A stretch of DNA of 64,000 bases, taken from Mantis religiosa (Eukaryota > Arthropoda > Insecta > Mantodea > Mantidae). The position numbers and the translations under genes are program-made. Shown here piece by piece: positions 1-11,132 of this stretch. The notes below the pieces were generated by a model that was not told the origin of the DNA, ran no database searches, and was given only the letters and a program-made list of their open reading frames with translations. The DNA lies in contig JAUKNK010000152.1 in assembly GCA_030765055.1 (NCBI GenBank), forward strand, positions 310,001 through 374,000, written 5' to 3'. Numbering within the stretch: position 1 is the stretch's first letter; each line of letters opens with the position of its first letter.

Positions 1-89
1 TAAGTGTTCCATCTCTAATTCGGTGGAAATAAAGAACATTCTGAGTTAGTGCAATTGGACTTTTAATTTCACGAACCCACAAAGTCTCA
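1..89 (+). repeat. 3' end of a gypsy-type LTR (remnant)
   Basis: The stretch resembles the last ~90 bases of the Gypsy-D 5' LTR (around 45490-45579): a purine-rich ggtggaaataaagaaca block, a gtgcaat segment, then acgaacccacaaagt near the end. No primer-binding site or gag follows, so this is a solo remnant or the end of an LTR that starts outside the window. Confidence 0.7.
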
Positions 90-1890
90 ATAATCAAATT
101 TCCTGTAGTATTAATGGCTTTTGAGATATAATTTCTTCTTCGGAATCGTCCCACGAATACCTCTCCTACATCTCATGTACCTATATGGGAGCATCTGTAT
201 TCAATTAAGCTTTTTAGCATAACCTTAAAGAAACTATAGTATTTCACTGTAGGTAATTTGTTTACATTGATTTGTTTGAGGGGGACACAAGATTTAAGTT
301 TCTCGAATCAATTCACACAACTTTCTGGAATAAGGGCCTATAGTTATTGGATGTTTTAAACATTAATATCCATTTAATTTTGTTGACACGCCTAACACAT
401 TTATATTCAGAGTTACTGAAAATCACCCACAGATGCGTAAATCACCACTTCAACAACTATTCTGGACTAGTTCATGCATGTGCACTTTATTTCATTGTTT
501 TATCACTATTCAATCGGGAGTTATTCAACATTAAAGTTATACCGTCTGAACTGGTAATCAAACCACGGAGCTCTAGGGTACGAAATCATAAAACTTTAAC
601 AGTATATATTAAATAGAATACCTTAAGAAACAGAACGGATGCCGATAGCAAAAACAGAACTAGGCTAAATAATGATGAACGAAGGCAAGCATAGCACTAT
701 ATTAGGTTAGGTTAAAGCAGTAAAATAGAGGAACTTAAGAAAAGAGAACATTTATGTTAAAAGTTTGAGTATAGGACTGCTGGAGCAAGAAGACAAGGTT
801 AAGGATGCAGTGAAGGACCCTAAGGACTGCAGTAGGTTAGGTAGGTTACATTGAAGGCGCAGGACAAATGATTACAAATGAGGATGACGTGTTGAAATGC
901 TTATAAAAAGCACACGATCTACAGCAAATTAATATGAGTGACTAAAACTTCTAAACACTGCCAAAATCTCCTAAATACATAGATTGCGCATGGCCACCAT
1001 CTTGCCCATCAATAGATGCGCTGGTAGCCCCTTATCCTATATACCAGGTACTATGTGTGTAGGTGATCCTTGCAAACCTGGCGGTCTTAACCTAATTAGC
1101 TATGAACATTCTTCAACAAGCAAAATTTAAGAAATGTTATCAGGTCTACTAGTCATTGTCACCAAATATAACTGTTACATAATCAAATACAGTGCATATA
1201 ACATCAAATAAAATGAACATATTCACATAAAACAATTATAAATGATTTATATTCAAAATATAAGTGAATTTCACACTACAGTTGCAACAATTTTGCATAA
1301 TAATGCTTGTTTTTAACAATATATCAAAGTTTTTCACAACCAAAACCAAATCGCATAAATAATGCTTGCAAGCACATAAACCTAAGTGTTATCCACCGAA
1401 ACTCTAGTCACATACATAACCTGGGTGAACTATGCATAGGGATCCCCATAATATAAAAAGTGCACTATCGTACTACTCACTGGTACTCAAATAGCTACAA
1501 GTAATCATGCTCTCGCCTCTTCTACAACTACGGACAATAGTCTCCCATACAGAAAATGGAATAAATGAAAGCTCAAGCAAACTGTGTGGGAAGGAACCAC
1601 GACAGGAAAACACATCCAAACGCCTCGTACGATTTATATCTCCGGCTCAGCACGAACAGGTAGATATCACATCCCTCTAATCTGAAATATGACAATTAGC
1701 ATTAAACTCAGCATCACACGTATACCTAGTCTAGCCATAAATACTGTTACAACTTGAAAAGTGAAAACGCAAATACCATGCAAAATGTTTTAATTGGCTT
1801 TTAGTATGTTGTACCTACACACAGCACCAATCACTTTTCGAAATGGCTACCTCTTGCAAGGATGCAGTCTTTGTGGCCACTCGTCTATGG
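90..1890. other. AT-rich DNA without recognisable genes
   Basis: I see no coding region with recognisable motifs. The ORFs are short and low in information. A few ttaggttaggtt-like words occur near 700-850 but not as an array. This is probably unique or very old repeat-derived intergenic sequence. Confidence 0.5.
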
Positions 1891-1899
1891 CGAATCGGA

Positions 1900-2866
1900 C
1901 GAAATCCAGGAGGAAATCCGCCACTGCTAAAACAAGGAAAGCTTTAAATTTCCAATGGTGGGGTTTCTCCTCTTGCAGGCGATGACCTCAAGCAGTGACC
2001 ACAGTCGGTTGTGCAATGGATTCAGGTCTGGACTGCTACTGGGCCAATCTTCAGGCGAAATGAAGTCAGGGGACATGACGCTGAAGCCATGCTTGCATTG
2101 ACTTGGCCTTGTGGGCAGGGGCAGGATCCTTCTGGAAAGTCCATGGTTGGTTTTGAAACAATGTCACACTCAAGCTCTTGACAGTGGGCTGCAAAACAGT
2201 ACTTTCATACACTGGCTTTCGTTTTAACGCCCTTTTTGCAAAAATGTAGCTGGGTGGAATCACAATAATTCACCCCCACCACACCATCACTGAGCAGGTA
2301 TGTTGGGCCCTCTGAACTTTAGGAACCTTATTACTGGCTTCCCGAGATTATGCATAAACCTATCATTTTTCGTATTGAAAGACACTTCAAGTGTGAAAAG
2401 CTTTTCATCAGTGAAGAGGATGTTCCGATGACCATTTTGAGCTCAACGCTGTAGGAGATGACGATATTTAAGTACTGTCAGCTTCTTTAGGCGTGCGTCA
2501 AGATAATGTCCTTTACGTCGGCGGTAATCCCTTAGTCCGAGGTCCTCTGACAGAAGCCTGGACATTGTTTTTTTCGATATGTTCCTTTCACGGGACAAGA
2601 TAGCCTACTTCCGCACAGGATTTCTCCGAACACGAGCCGCCACTGCTGCGTGGTGGACCCTCCCTCAGCCAATCGTTTACAGTCCCAGTTGCAGTGAATC
2701 GCTCAATGGTGCGGTACACAATTCTGATTTCTAGCTTTTGTGGCGTCTTGAAAATGTCACTTGTAGATATTCCAACTTTATGCAATGCAATGACGGCTAC
2801 ACGGTTTTCATAATTCCCCATTTCATGGTGCAACCTGGAGCTAAGTACCTGCCCTTTCAAAGTCAA
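1900..2866 (-). pseudogene. Tc1/mariner-superfamily transposase relic
   Basis: Read on the minus strand, an N-terminal helix-turn-helix-like part (2588-2866, with ALHKVGIS and a YRTIERF-type motif) is followed by the first catalytic-Asp region (FTDEKLF near 2410). Next come the second catalytic Asp in WTFQKDPAPAH (near 2130) and a DFISPEDWPSSSPDLNPL block (near 2000-2060). Frameshifts separate the segments. The position after NPL that normally carries the third acidic residue is His, so the copy is catalytically dead as well as broken. Spacing between the second and third positions suggests a DD37D-like (maT-type) relative, but this is tentative. Terminal inverted repeats were not found by eye. 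Confidence 0.8.
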
Positions 2867-3114
2867 GCTAACAATGGTTCAAGGTTAAGGTTTGTGGCCA
2901 AAGCGGGTGTACAGTATGTAACATTATTTATGGCAAGACTAGGTATAATAATAAATTTCACATCTGGACACGCTTGACTTACTGCACATAGCCAATAACT
3001 CACTTCAGTTACATATTAAATTTGCAGCAGCACTTTTAAAAGTTCTTCATCGCTCCCCACAAACTTCACCAGAAATGGTCTTAATCCAGACCGTGTTTAC
3101 TTTCTGCATCAACA

Positions 3115-3941
3115 ATGGATATTAGGAACCAGAAGAATGCAATTTTTCCAGACCTTAAGATCTGTTTCTTGAATGCAGATGGCTTACCCAGACAACTAGC
3201 AGAATTTGCCAACTTTCTATCAGTACAGAAGATCAATAGTCTCTTGGTCCAGGAAACACACCTGTCCCCGCATCAAAAGTGTGGCATGTGTTCATACAGA
3301 AAAGACAGAGCCGATGGTCGAGGAGGTACTGCGATCTTCTTTGATAACTCCATTCACCGCCATCAACTGCACATCGCACCCTCAAACCATTTGTAGTCCA
3401 CGGGTGTACAAGTCATCGCAACAGAGGTCCTGTTAATCTCTACTCCGTGTATGTACCTCCTAGTCGCCCTTTACTACCTGTTGAACTGGATCAACTGTTC
3501 TCCTTCCCCGTTGCTACTATTGCAGCGCGAGACTTTAATGCCAAACATTCAAATTGGAATTCAGCTGGCACAAATCACCGTGGTCGCCTTCTACTTCAGT
3601 TCGCTGACTTCTGTCTCAGGCAGGGTGCCAAATCAACCAACTATCCATTATGGCGGTAGAAGACCTCCAGACTGGCTCAACCTTGCACTAATCTGCAACG
3701 TTAGACCTCATCTCACCCTCTTCACCATTCTAGCTCTTTCTTCGGACCATTATCCTATCCTTCTCACCTTGGCTGGCAAGCCTTCCTACAAATCTCCTGG
3801 AGGCTTCCTTATACCCAGGAAAACCAACTGGGAAGAGTATGCTCGACGGTTAAATGCTTCACCACCAACGCAGCAGCCGTGCAGCACCCCATTGGCTGTA
3901 GATGCACTGGTGCATATCACTTCCTGGTTGTCAGAACCTAT
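3115..3941 (+). pseudogene. LINE ORF2, apurinic-like endonuclease half
   Basis: The segment starts with KICFLNADGLP and LLVQETHL, the N-terminal strand and catalytic Glu region of LINE endonucleases. It continues with a DFNAKHSNWNS motif near 3530 and an SSDHYPILLTL motif near 3740, which is the SDH catalytic block. The parts lie in different frames (3115-3396, then about 3447-3659, then 3660-3941), so at least two frameshifts are present. The R in the expected GDFNAKH (here ARDFNAKH) is a further change. The protein would nick target DNA for target-primed reverse transcription. The style fits the Jockey clade better than the R1 elements nearby. Confidence 0.75.
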
Positions 3942-4361
3942 TGTCCTACCACGTGGCAGGAGATGGAGAGAGCAGCGGGTGATGTGGGAGACAGATATCG
4001 TTAAAACCACACCTATGACAACGCGCAGCGATAATGACGTGCCGAGGAGAGACGGGGAGGGGAGAGAAGTAACCAGAAGTTACTGGACCCCTTCTCCTGT
4101 CGCCTTGAAAGACTGTGATGCTTCGAATAGTCCTTAAATTTCTAGATACTATAATTTATGTTTATAAGTGATGTATTGGATGAGTTAGTGAGTTTTTCTT
4201 GGCAGGAAGCCGTAAGAGCGCAGTGCTAGTGAAGTGTGCAGCCAGACTGGAAGATAGCGTACGTGTTATCAGAGGTGCACGAAGCGTATTTCTACGGAAA
4301 GAAAGAACGATTTTAATTTCTGCGAGCTAGACCTTTAATTGTACGGACCCACAAAGTCACA
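3942..4361 (+). repeat. Gypsy-A 5' LTR
   Basis: Matches 23142-23570 along its length, except that the first ~10 bases after TGTC are missing relative to the 3' copy. The ending cacaaagtcaca is shared with other gypsy LTRs in the window. Substitutions between the two LTRs are frequent, indicating an old insertion. Confidence 0.88.
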
Positions 4362-4362
4362 A

Positions 4363-4380
4363 TTTGTGTCAGGAAGTGGG
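4363..4380 (+). promoter_or_regulatory. Probable tRNA primer-binding site of Gypsy-A
   Basis: Immediately inside the 5' LTR lies tttgtgtcaggaagtgg, a mutated form of the ttggtgtcaggaagcgg seen at the same place in Gypsy-C. Location and the TGG-type start in the better-preserved copy fit minus-strand priming by a tRNA 3' end. The tRNA was not identified. Confidence 0.55.
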
Positions 4381-4390
4381 ACATTCAACG

Positions 4391-5450
4391 ATGGACGTAG
4401 CATTGGAAAAGATTTTGGAGGAGATGATGGAAATGAAGGCCGAACTGACCTCGGAAATGAAAATGGCAAATAATGGGCTGACCGCGGAACTAACAGAAAT
4501 GAAGACGGCTAACGCCAACCTCACCTCAAAATGGAAGAGAAGTTGGAGTCAGTGAATAACAACTTGGCCGCGACGATGACCGCGAAGATGACGGAATGAA
4601 CAACTGAAATGAAAGCTGCCAACGAGGCCATCGCCAAAAAATTTGAAGAACAGTTGGCTAGCGTGAGGGATGACGTCACGGAGCTGGGCAAGCGGATGGG
4701 TCAAATGGACGAGCGCGTCGAGGACTTGGCAAGCCGCGTTAATGACCTGGAAGGAAAGGCCGACAAGTCCCTGAACGCCATGGTGGAGGACGTCCTCGGC
4801 AGGAGGTTGAAGGATTTGAAGGTCGACGCACCGGGACCCGAAACAACATCTTCGCGCGCCAAACCTCCTAAAGACGACGGCGCAATAGCGTTCGAAAGCT
4901 TCCGCCGCCAGTTCCACACGGTGGCCCAGCACAACAAGTGGTCACCGGAGGAAGAGGCCGCAGAGTTAATAGCGCAGCCTCCAGGGACGGGCCGCAGAAG
5001 TCCTAAACGCGGTCCAGACTGCGGCGGTGTCCAAGGACATCTGGCAGGTCCTGGGAACCGTTTTGGGAATCACCGCCTAGCTGCAGCTTACCGCAGTCAG
5101 CTAAAGTCAAGGTCACAGCAGCCAGGGTAACGCCCTGGCAATTGAGCAGCAGGATCAAAGCCTTAGTTGACCTCCCACCAGAGTGCGTATCCCGGGAAGC
5201 CGTATACACGTTTGTTGAAGGGGTACGAGACACCAAGATACGTCACCGCCTAATGCTCTGCGATAACAAGACTATTCATGAGGCGCTATCGGGAGACCAG
5301 AAAGAGAGACTGCCCACACCAGGGAGCGCAACCGGGAAACGAGTTAGGGCCATCGTGGCGAGGTGTACGTTGGCGCCATCACCATCCTCTCGAGCGACAC
5401 TGCGTGGCGTCAGCCGGCGGATGAACGACAGCCTCATCGCGGACGGTTGA
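4391..5450 (+). pseudogene. Gypsy-A gag (coiled coil, truncated zinc knuckle)
   Basis: The start ATGGACGTAGCATTGG matches the gag starts of Gypsy-C and Gypsy-D. The N-terminal half is a Lys/Glu/Met-rich coiled coil with repeats such as KAELTSEMKMANN; the middle matches the capsid-like region of the other copies (FESFRRQF, HNKWSPEEEA). Reading is broken into at least three frames. Near 5289-5305 about 190 bases present in Gypsy-D are missing, which removes the start of the CCHC zinc knuckle and leaves only the RLPTPG remnant. Role in a live element: virus-like-particle structural protein. Confidence 0.78.
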
Positions 5451-5876
5451 GTGAGAGGGCTGCCGTGCCGCGTGCTGGTGGACACCGGGGCAGCCCTGAT
5501 CGTCATCGGACCGGACATAGACAAGGGTTTGCCGTCTAGGAAACCAAGCCGACTATACCAGCTTTTGACGGCAACGGGCGACACCTTGCCTGTGGAGAAA
5601 GGGTCCCTATTGAAGTTGACCTTGGGACGGAGTGCCGTGCGTCTGTGGGTGTTCGTCGCGAAGGTGCCTGAGGAGGTGCTTGTGGGTTTGAATGCCCTCA
5701 GGAGCCACGAGCCGACGGCCGACGTCGGCAGGAAGATCCTGCGGCTTAACGGAGAACAGGTCATATTCCGGCAACACGAAGAGCCCCTTGGAATCTTCGG
5801 GGTCGTCTTGAAGGAAGACGTGGTTGTCCCCGCTAGAAGCGAGGTGGTGGTGACGGCGCGACTAGAAGACCAGTGA
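5451..5876 (+). pseudogene. Gypsy-A aspartic protease
   Basis: The retroviral-type protease active-site motif LVDTGAA occurs about 10 residues in, followed by flap-like and hydrophobic segments (LWVFVAKV, ALRSHE) seen in the other copies. The frame is open for ~141 codons, then stops before the linker to reverse transcriptase. In a functional element this domain would process Gag-Pol. Confidence 0.8.
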
Positions 5877-5885
5877 ACCAGGAAC

Positions 5886-6557
5886 ATGATGCTGGACCAG
5901 AAGGTGCCTGTCCACGGAGTATGCATAGCCAGAATATTATTGCCGTGCCGAGAGGTGCCAGTGAAGCTGCTCAACCTGACGGACACCGATAACGACATCC
6001 AGGCTGGGACGGAGTTGGGAACGTGCGAGCCCGTTGTCAGTGTATCACCAATCGACAAGGCTCAGGAGCCGATGCCGACGCAACACCTGGGGCCCCGGCT
6101 GGAAGGCTTATTAGAGAGGTTGGCCGACCACCTGACCGCAGAACAGCTCGAGAAGGTTCGACAAATACTGAGACGATACCAGCGCGTCTTCAGCCAGGGC
6201 AATAGCGACTATGGCCGCACGGACATCGCATTGACACCGGAGATGCCCGGCCTATTCGAAAACCATCTAGACACGTTCCGCTGATGAAACAAGCGGTGGT
6301 ACGGGATATGCTGGAGGACATGACAGCCAGGGAAGCTCTGACAGCCCTTGGTGTTCCCCTGTAGTAGTGGTGGTAAAGAATCACGGCGAGCTACGCTTCT
6401 GCGTGGACTACAAGAAGCTGAACGCTGTCAACCGGAAGGACTGCTTCCCCTTATCCCGGATTGATGACACTATGGACACGCTAGCTGGAGCAGAGCAGTT
6501 CTCGACCCTGGACCTGAAGTCGGGTTACTGGCCGGTAGCTCTGGACCCAAGAGACAA
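5886..6557 (+). pseudogene. Gypsy-A reverse transcriptase, N-terminal part
   Basis: Contains the linker (LLPCREVPVKLLN, EQLEKVRQILRRYQRVFSQ) and the first RT blocks (ELRFCVDYKKLNAV, FSTLDLKSGYW). Small deletions near 6225-6370 break the frame. The coding region stops at PRDK, where R1-A is inserted; the continuation resumes at 11336. Confidence 0.82.
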
Positions 6558-6654
6558 AAAAAAAAAAAAAAAAAAAATAAAAAAAAAATAATAATAAAAA
6601 AAATAAATTCTGCCTAACTTTTATCCAGGCATCTAGAGTCAAAACCTGGACTAA
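6558..6654 (-). other. R1-A 3' stem-loop and T-rich tail
   Basis: On the coding (minus) strand, TCCAGG pairs with CCTGGA (6624-6650) around the loop ttttgactctagatg. Then come gcagaatttatttt and a T-rich run ending at the target duplication. The same layout occurs at the ends of R1-B, R1-D and R1-E with different stem sequences. The tail is T-rich on the sense strand, opposite to normal LINE poly(A). Confidence 0.75.
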
Positions 6655-6754
6655 TTCTCTATAATTCTAATTGTTATTTTATTATCATATTTGTTCTTCC
6701 TTTATTATTTTTGCAGATACAATCCTAATTGTAATTTGTAGTTTATATCCTCAT

Positions 6755-9700
6755 TCAAAATCTTGTATTTCTCAACCTTACTGAACGCCTAATTCTCTCT
6801 ACGCCGGCAATCCTTCTTCTGCCTTCTCGTGTCTCTCTTTGTTCTGTCTGATACTGTTCCATCACTCTAGTCGATATTAAGGCTACCATTTCTTCTAAGA
6901 TGTTAAAGTTGTCTTCCTGTCTTACTATATCCCATATGTATTTCCGTCCTAGACTTCTACGCTGTTCTACCAAATCTTCATGTGATTTACATTCGAATGT
7001 GACATGTTCTGGCGTATCTATTACATGACATCGCTCACATAAGTCGCTTTCTGCTCTTTTTATTCTTTTGAAATACGTTTTAAAAGGGCCATGACCGGAT
7101 ATGTATTGAACACCAAATCTACGTGGTTGTATGCTTCTTAGCTTTAGTCGTTCTCGAATGTTCGGGAAAATTTCATAAACTCTCCTTCCTGTTTTCTCCG
7201 CATCCCATTCTTTTTGCCATTGTTTAATCAGCTGCTGTTTTATCTCATCTTTGGTCTTGCATTCTGTTCCAACTATTTCTTTAATCGCTTGTAGATTTCC
7301 TCTTTTGAGCCAAAATCTCGCTCCTCGGAGTTTAATCAGTAGATCTACAGGCCAGATTCCTAGAATAACTAGTAGAGCTAAAGTAGAGGTAGTCTTCACT
7401 ATTCCGCAAATTCTAACTAACGCCTGCCTCTGAGTTCTTCTTAGCAAGGTTATGTTTTTCAACAGGTTTACTCGATGGCTCCAAACGCTGGTTCCATATG
7501 AGACTATTCCCACGAACAAGCTCATGTGATAGGTTTTCACAGATGATAGTGATAGTTTGAACTTTCGAGTCGCCAAGGAGTATAATTTTTGCATGATGTT
7601 TCCCGCCTTTGTCCTTACGTTTACAATATGGGTATCGTAATTCAGCTTTTCATCTACATATATTCCTAGATATTTAGCTGCTTTTGATCTCTTAACGTTC
7701 TTACCATCCATTTTAAATATAGGATCCCTTTTGAACGTACCCTTAAACAAAACGTATGTAGATTTATGCGGAGCTACTTTGAGTTTGACTTTCTTACACC
7801 AAGTGCCTAGTAACTCTAATGCTGTATTTGCTCTCGTTTCAAGATTGCTTCTGTTATCAGACTCTATAAGCAGCAATACATCGTCTGCATATGCAATAAC
7901 ATTTAACACATACTGACTATTTGATAGTTCTTCCAGTAGTGGTTCAATGAGTGTGTCCCAGAAAAGGGGGCCTAATACTGAACCCTGTGGGCATCCTTTG
8001 GTTATTTCCTTTGTGATCATCTTACTTACGCCTCTGTCATGTACCCGTCTATCTTTGCAGTAGTCTTTCAAAGATTCATACAAACATTTGGGGTAGTTCT
8101 TTTCCCGCAGGATTCTGAAGAGCTCGGGCCACCAAAGGTTGTCGAATGCTCCAGATATATCCACGAAGATTCCTGCCACATATTTTCTACTGCTGTTTTT
8201 CACGTTTTCCACAAGTTCATTTATAGCATCTTCCGTGGACCTCCCCTTCCTGAACCCAAATTGTAAGTTTGTCATTCCTATCATGGTTCTATATTCATGT
8301 ATGCGTTTATATAATAGCTTTTCCTGTATTTTTCCCAGCGTATTTAGCAAACAGATTGGCCTATAGGTTTTAGGATTCATGGGATCTCGATCTTTATCTT
8401 TGCATAAAATTATAACATTGGCCTCTTTCCAACAATAGGGTACCCTACCAGTAGCCAGACATACATTTATTGGTGCACATAGGTATGGAGCCAATTGATT
8501 TTCTAGATTTTGCACAACTTCTGCACATATGTTATCTGGTCCGGGTGCTTTCTTAGGTTTTAAAACCCTGATGGCTAATCTTACTTCAGATATATCAAAT
8601 GGAAGTATCACGTTATTATTTATATAATTGCTTTTAAGGCTTTCCCTTTTTCTTTTATGCTCATCTTCATCATCTTCACTGTCATCTGATGGTAACAACA
8701 CCTTCATCATGTAGTTCATGGATTCCAACCATGTTTTTGTTGTGGACCCATCTGGTTTGGATAATGTTGAAAGAATCTCGGGGGCTGTCATTTTTTCCAT
8801 TACCAGTTTGTATGGTATACCCCAAACGTCAGTACTTATGTTTTCCTCAACGAATCTCTCCCACGATTCCTTTCTTGTATTTTCCAGTAATGATTTATAT
8901 TGTTCCTTTATTTCCCTATATAACTCCAAGTTTACTGTCCTTTCTTGATCCGTTATACTTCGTTGATATATTTGCCTTCTTTTACGTAGCTTACTCCTTA
9001 GCTTTTGTAATTTTTCATTCCATATTTGGTACCTTTTGTTTTCTGTAACATATGTTTTCCGCAGAGCGATATCCATAGATCGTTGTATCCTCAGAGTTAA
9101 TTGTTTTGCTTTCTTATCTACGTCATCTTCAAAATTGGTCATCTCCGGTAATCGTAGTACTTTATTTAGTTCTTTCCAATTTGCATTTTTTAGTTGGTAT
9201 CTCCTTTCTTTTTTATTGTAGCACTTATTTAGTTCCCCTTCTTTTTGTGTAATCAAATCAAAGTATATCATATTATGATCACTCGTCATTTCCTGTGCTA
9301 CTTTCCAATTAATGATTCTTTCAGCTATATAACCTTTTGCTAGGGTTATATCTATGTTCTCCTTGGCATCAGATCTATTGTGAAAAGTGTATGTATTTGC
9401 AGGTTGGTTCATAACTATTAAGTTAAAAGCACTAATAACTTCCTCCAGTTTTTCTCCTCGATCGTCTGGGTTCCTGCTAAACCACCAGGTAGACTTTGCG
9501 TTTGAGTCCATTGTATAAATCATGGATCTTCCTGTATACGCTTCCAGTACATTTGTCATCCTGTCTAAGTGTAATTGTATGTCGTCTCTATATTGAAAGT
9601 AATGGTTGCATAATACAAACGCCACATTTTCTATAGTGATTTCTACACAGTTCAGATATTCGTCGCAAAATTGAGCTATTTTCATTATTTGAATATCTTT

Positions 9701-9964
9701 ATTCACTACTACTAGCATAGCCTTTGGCTCATTGCCTTCTATTATTATTCTTGCAGTTGATGACATATGGATTGGTTTTCCATTGACCACATATGGCTCT
9801 TGTATGCAAAGGATATCTATATTCATATCCTCAATTACTTTCCTAATCTCCATCATTACTAGCCGCGACCTTTGCGCATTGATTTGTCCCACTCGTATAC
9901 CTTTTGTCCATTTACAATTTCTACTATTCCTCTCTTCCTGGGTTAGTTGTGTGTGATTATCCAT
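6755..9964 (-). CDS. R1-A ORF2: endonuclease-reverse transcriptase, intact
   Basis: The 1069-codon frame is complete. Residues ~25-235 form an R1-type apurinic-like endonuclease with GQINAQRS, CIQEPY, MDSNAKSTWW and TSDHNMIYFD motifs. Residues ~450-800 carry the reverse transcriptase, with APGPDNI, YRPICLLNTLGK, FVDISGAFDN, GCPQGSVLGP and the catalytic AYADD near residue 692. A C-terminal CCHC motif CERCHVIDTPEHVTFEC (C-x2-C-x7-H-x4-C, about residue 975) and a basic Arg-rich tail follow. The start ATG overlaps the ORF1 stop in ATGGATAA (9957-9964), which fixes the start. Function: nicks target DNA and copies the element RNA at the nick. It may be expressible, but whether the element moves is unknown. 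Confidence 0.93.
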   Translation of the reverse strand: MDNHTQLTQEERNSRNCKWTKGIRVGQINAQRSRLVMMEIRKVIEDMNIDILCIQEPYVVNGKPIHMSSTARIIIEGNEPKAMLVVVNKDIQIMKIAQFCDEYLNCVEITIENVAFVLCNHYFQYRDDIQLHLDRMTNVLEAYTGRSMIYTMDSNAKSTWWFSRNPDDRGEKLEEVISAFNLIVMNQPANTYTFHNRSDAKENIDITLAKGYIAERIINWKVAQEMTSDHNMIYFDLITQKEGELNKCYNKKERRYQLKNANWKELNKVLRLPEMTNFEDDVDKKAKQLTLRIQRSMDIALRKTYVTENKRYQIWNEKLQKLRSKLRKRRQIYQRSITDQERTVNLELYREIKEQYKSLLENTRKESWERFVEENISTDVWGIPYKLVMEKMTAPEILSTLSKPDGSTTKTWLESMNYMMKVLLPSDDSEDDEDEHKRKRESLKSNYINNNVILPFDISEVRLAIRVLKPKKAPGPDNICAEVVQNLENQLAPYLCAPINVCLATGRVPYCWKEANVIILCKDKDRDPMNPKTYRPICLLNTLGKIQEKLLYKRIHEYRTMIGMTNLQFGFRKGRSTEDAINELVENVKNSSRKYVAGIFVDISGAFDNLWWPELFRILREKNYPKCLYESLKDYCKDRRVHDRGVSKMITKEITKGCPQGSVLGPLFWDTLIEPLLEELSNSQYVLNVIAYADDVLLLIESDNRSNLETRANTALELLGTWCKKVKLKVAPHKSTYVLFKGTFKRDPIFKMDGKNVKRSKAAKYLGIYVDEKLNYDTHIVNVRTKAGNIMQKLYSLATRKFKLSLSSVKTYHMSLFVGIVSYGTSVWSHRVNLLKNITLLRRTQRQALVRICGIVKTTSTLALLVILGIWPVDLLIKLRGARFWLKRGNLQAIKEIVGTECKTKDEIKQQLIKQWQKEWDAEKTGRRVYEIFPNIRERLKLRSIQPRRFGVQYISGHGPFKTYFKRIKRAESDLCERCHVIDTPEHVTFECKSHEDLVEQRRSLGRKYIWDIVRQEDNFNILEEMVALISTRVMEQYQTEQRETREGRRRIAGVERIRRSVRLRNTRF

Positions 9965-11132
9965 AATTTGTCCTATTTATCAATCGTTCCCAAAACATTA
10001 AATATGTGGGGCAATGCTGTCTGTCTTTACAGTAAAATATTTTCCCTTGCACTTGGTTTTTCTTTTTAGAACTGCATGGAACACAGATTGCTGGTTGGTT
10101 TTTCCTTCCACAGTCTTTTTTAAGATGATCCTGTTCCCCTCAATAGGAACAGATAGACACTTCATTCTTACAATATTTTGCAACATGTCCCAATTGCTGA
10201 CATTTAATGCAACGGGCTACTACTACGTAATCTTTCACAGAAACGGCTTGAAAGCCCACGTAAACTCTCTGGTTACAAATCAGCCATTTCCTTATTCCAG
10301 GATCAACTTCCAGTACATGGTGTACTACTCGTCTCTCTTTTGGACCTGTTCTAAATTTGAATACGACACCCTTGTCGAACTCTTCCCACGTAAAGTCTTC
10401 CTTACAATTTTGCTCATATAAGTTCATTTTTATATCTTGTTCTTTTTCAGTTGCTATCACATCATAAAGTATTACCAAAGGATTCCTCTTTTTTACCTCT
10501 TCAACCGTAATACCTTTTCCTTGTAAATTTGCACTGCCTAATATCTTTTGGACATCTTCCTTAGAGTCAGCTTCTATAAATAGCCCTGTATCTGTTGTCC
10601 TGACACCACTAATTTTAATTTGCTCTTTATTTGGTTTTAGACTTGTTGTTACAATTTCTTGTATCTCACGTGTCGATTTTCCTTCTGTAGATTTAATGAC
10701 CACTCCATAAGTTTGCTTACTTAGAACTTTTTGTACTTTCTCTGTAACCTCCGCTAATTTAGGCTTAGCCACAACTTGTGCATACGATGTTGTAGGTACT
10801 TCTTTTTTCATCTCTCTCACTATCTTAACCTCTGTCCTGAGCTTAACTATTTCCATTTTCAAATCGTTATATGCTCCTGTAACTTTCCCCAATAGTGAGA
10901 ACACTTTGTTCTTTGATGAAACAGACATTTTATCTCCTCCAATTACACCATTAATTTCTGATATAATAGATGTAATGTCTACACCAACTTCTTCTATTTG
11001 TGTTTGATTATTGCTTCCACTTACAGTGGTAACCGTATCGCCTCCGCTGCCTTTCATTGGAGATCTTGGCAGGGATTGTCTCGGCCTAAACACTTCCTCT
11101 GCCGACTCTTTCCTTCCTCTGTCCTTATCCAT
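9957..11132 (-). pseudogene. R1-A ORF1: gag-like zinc-knuckle protein, one stop
   Basis: The likely start is the ATG at 11132 (MDKDRGRKE); upstream in-frame codons give no better ATG. Near the start, FRPRQSLPRSP matches FKPRQSLSRSP in R1-B. The middle has a coiled-coil-like stretch; the C-terminus has zinc knuckles beginning CIKCQQLGHVAKYC. At about 10140 the second knuckle's Cys codon is TGA (CSY then stop, where R1-B has CSHC), after which the frame continues as GEQDHLKKDC to LINRTNYG and the stop at 9957. A single transition-like change therefore disables an otherwise complete ORF. Role: RNA binding in the ribonucleoprotein. Confidence 0.85.

Noticed and set aside
700..860. ttaggttaggtt-like words resembling the insect telomere repeat
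   Set aside because: Only two or three irregular units, not an array. Chance in AT-rich DNA.
8039..9221. Several plus-strand frames of 60-119 codons
   Set aside because: They are antisense shadows of the intact R1-A ORF2.
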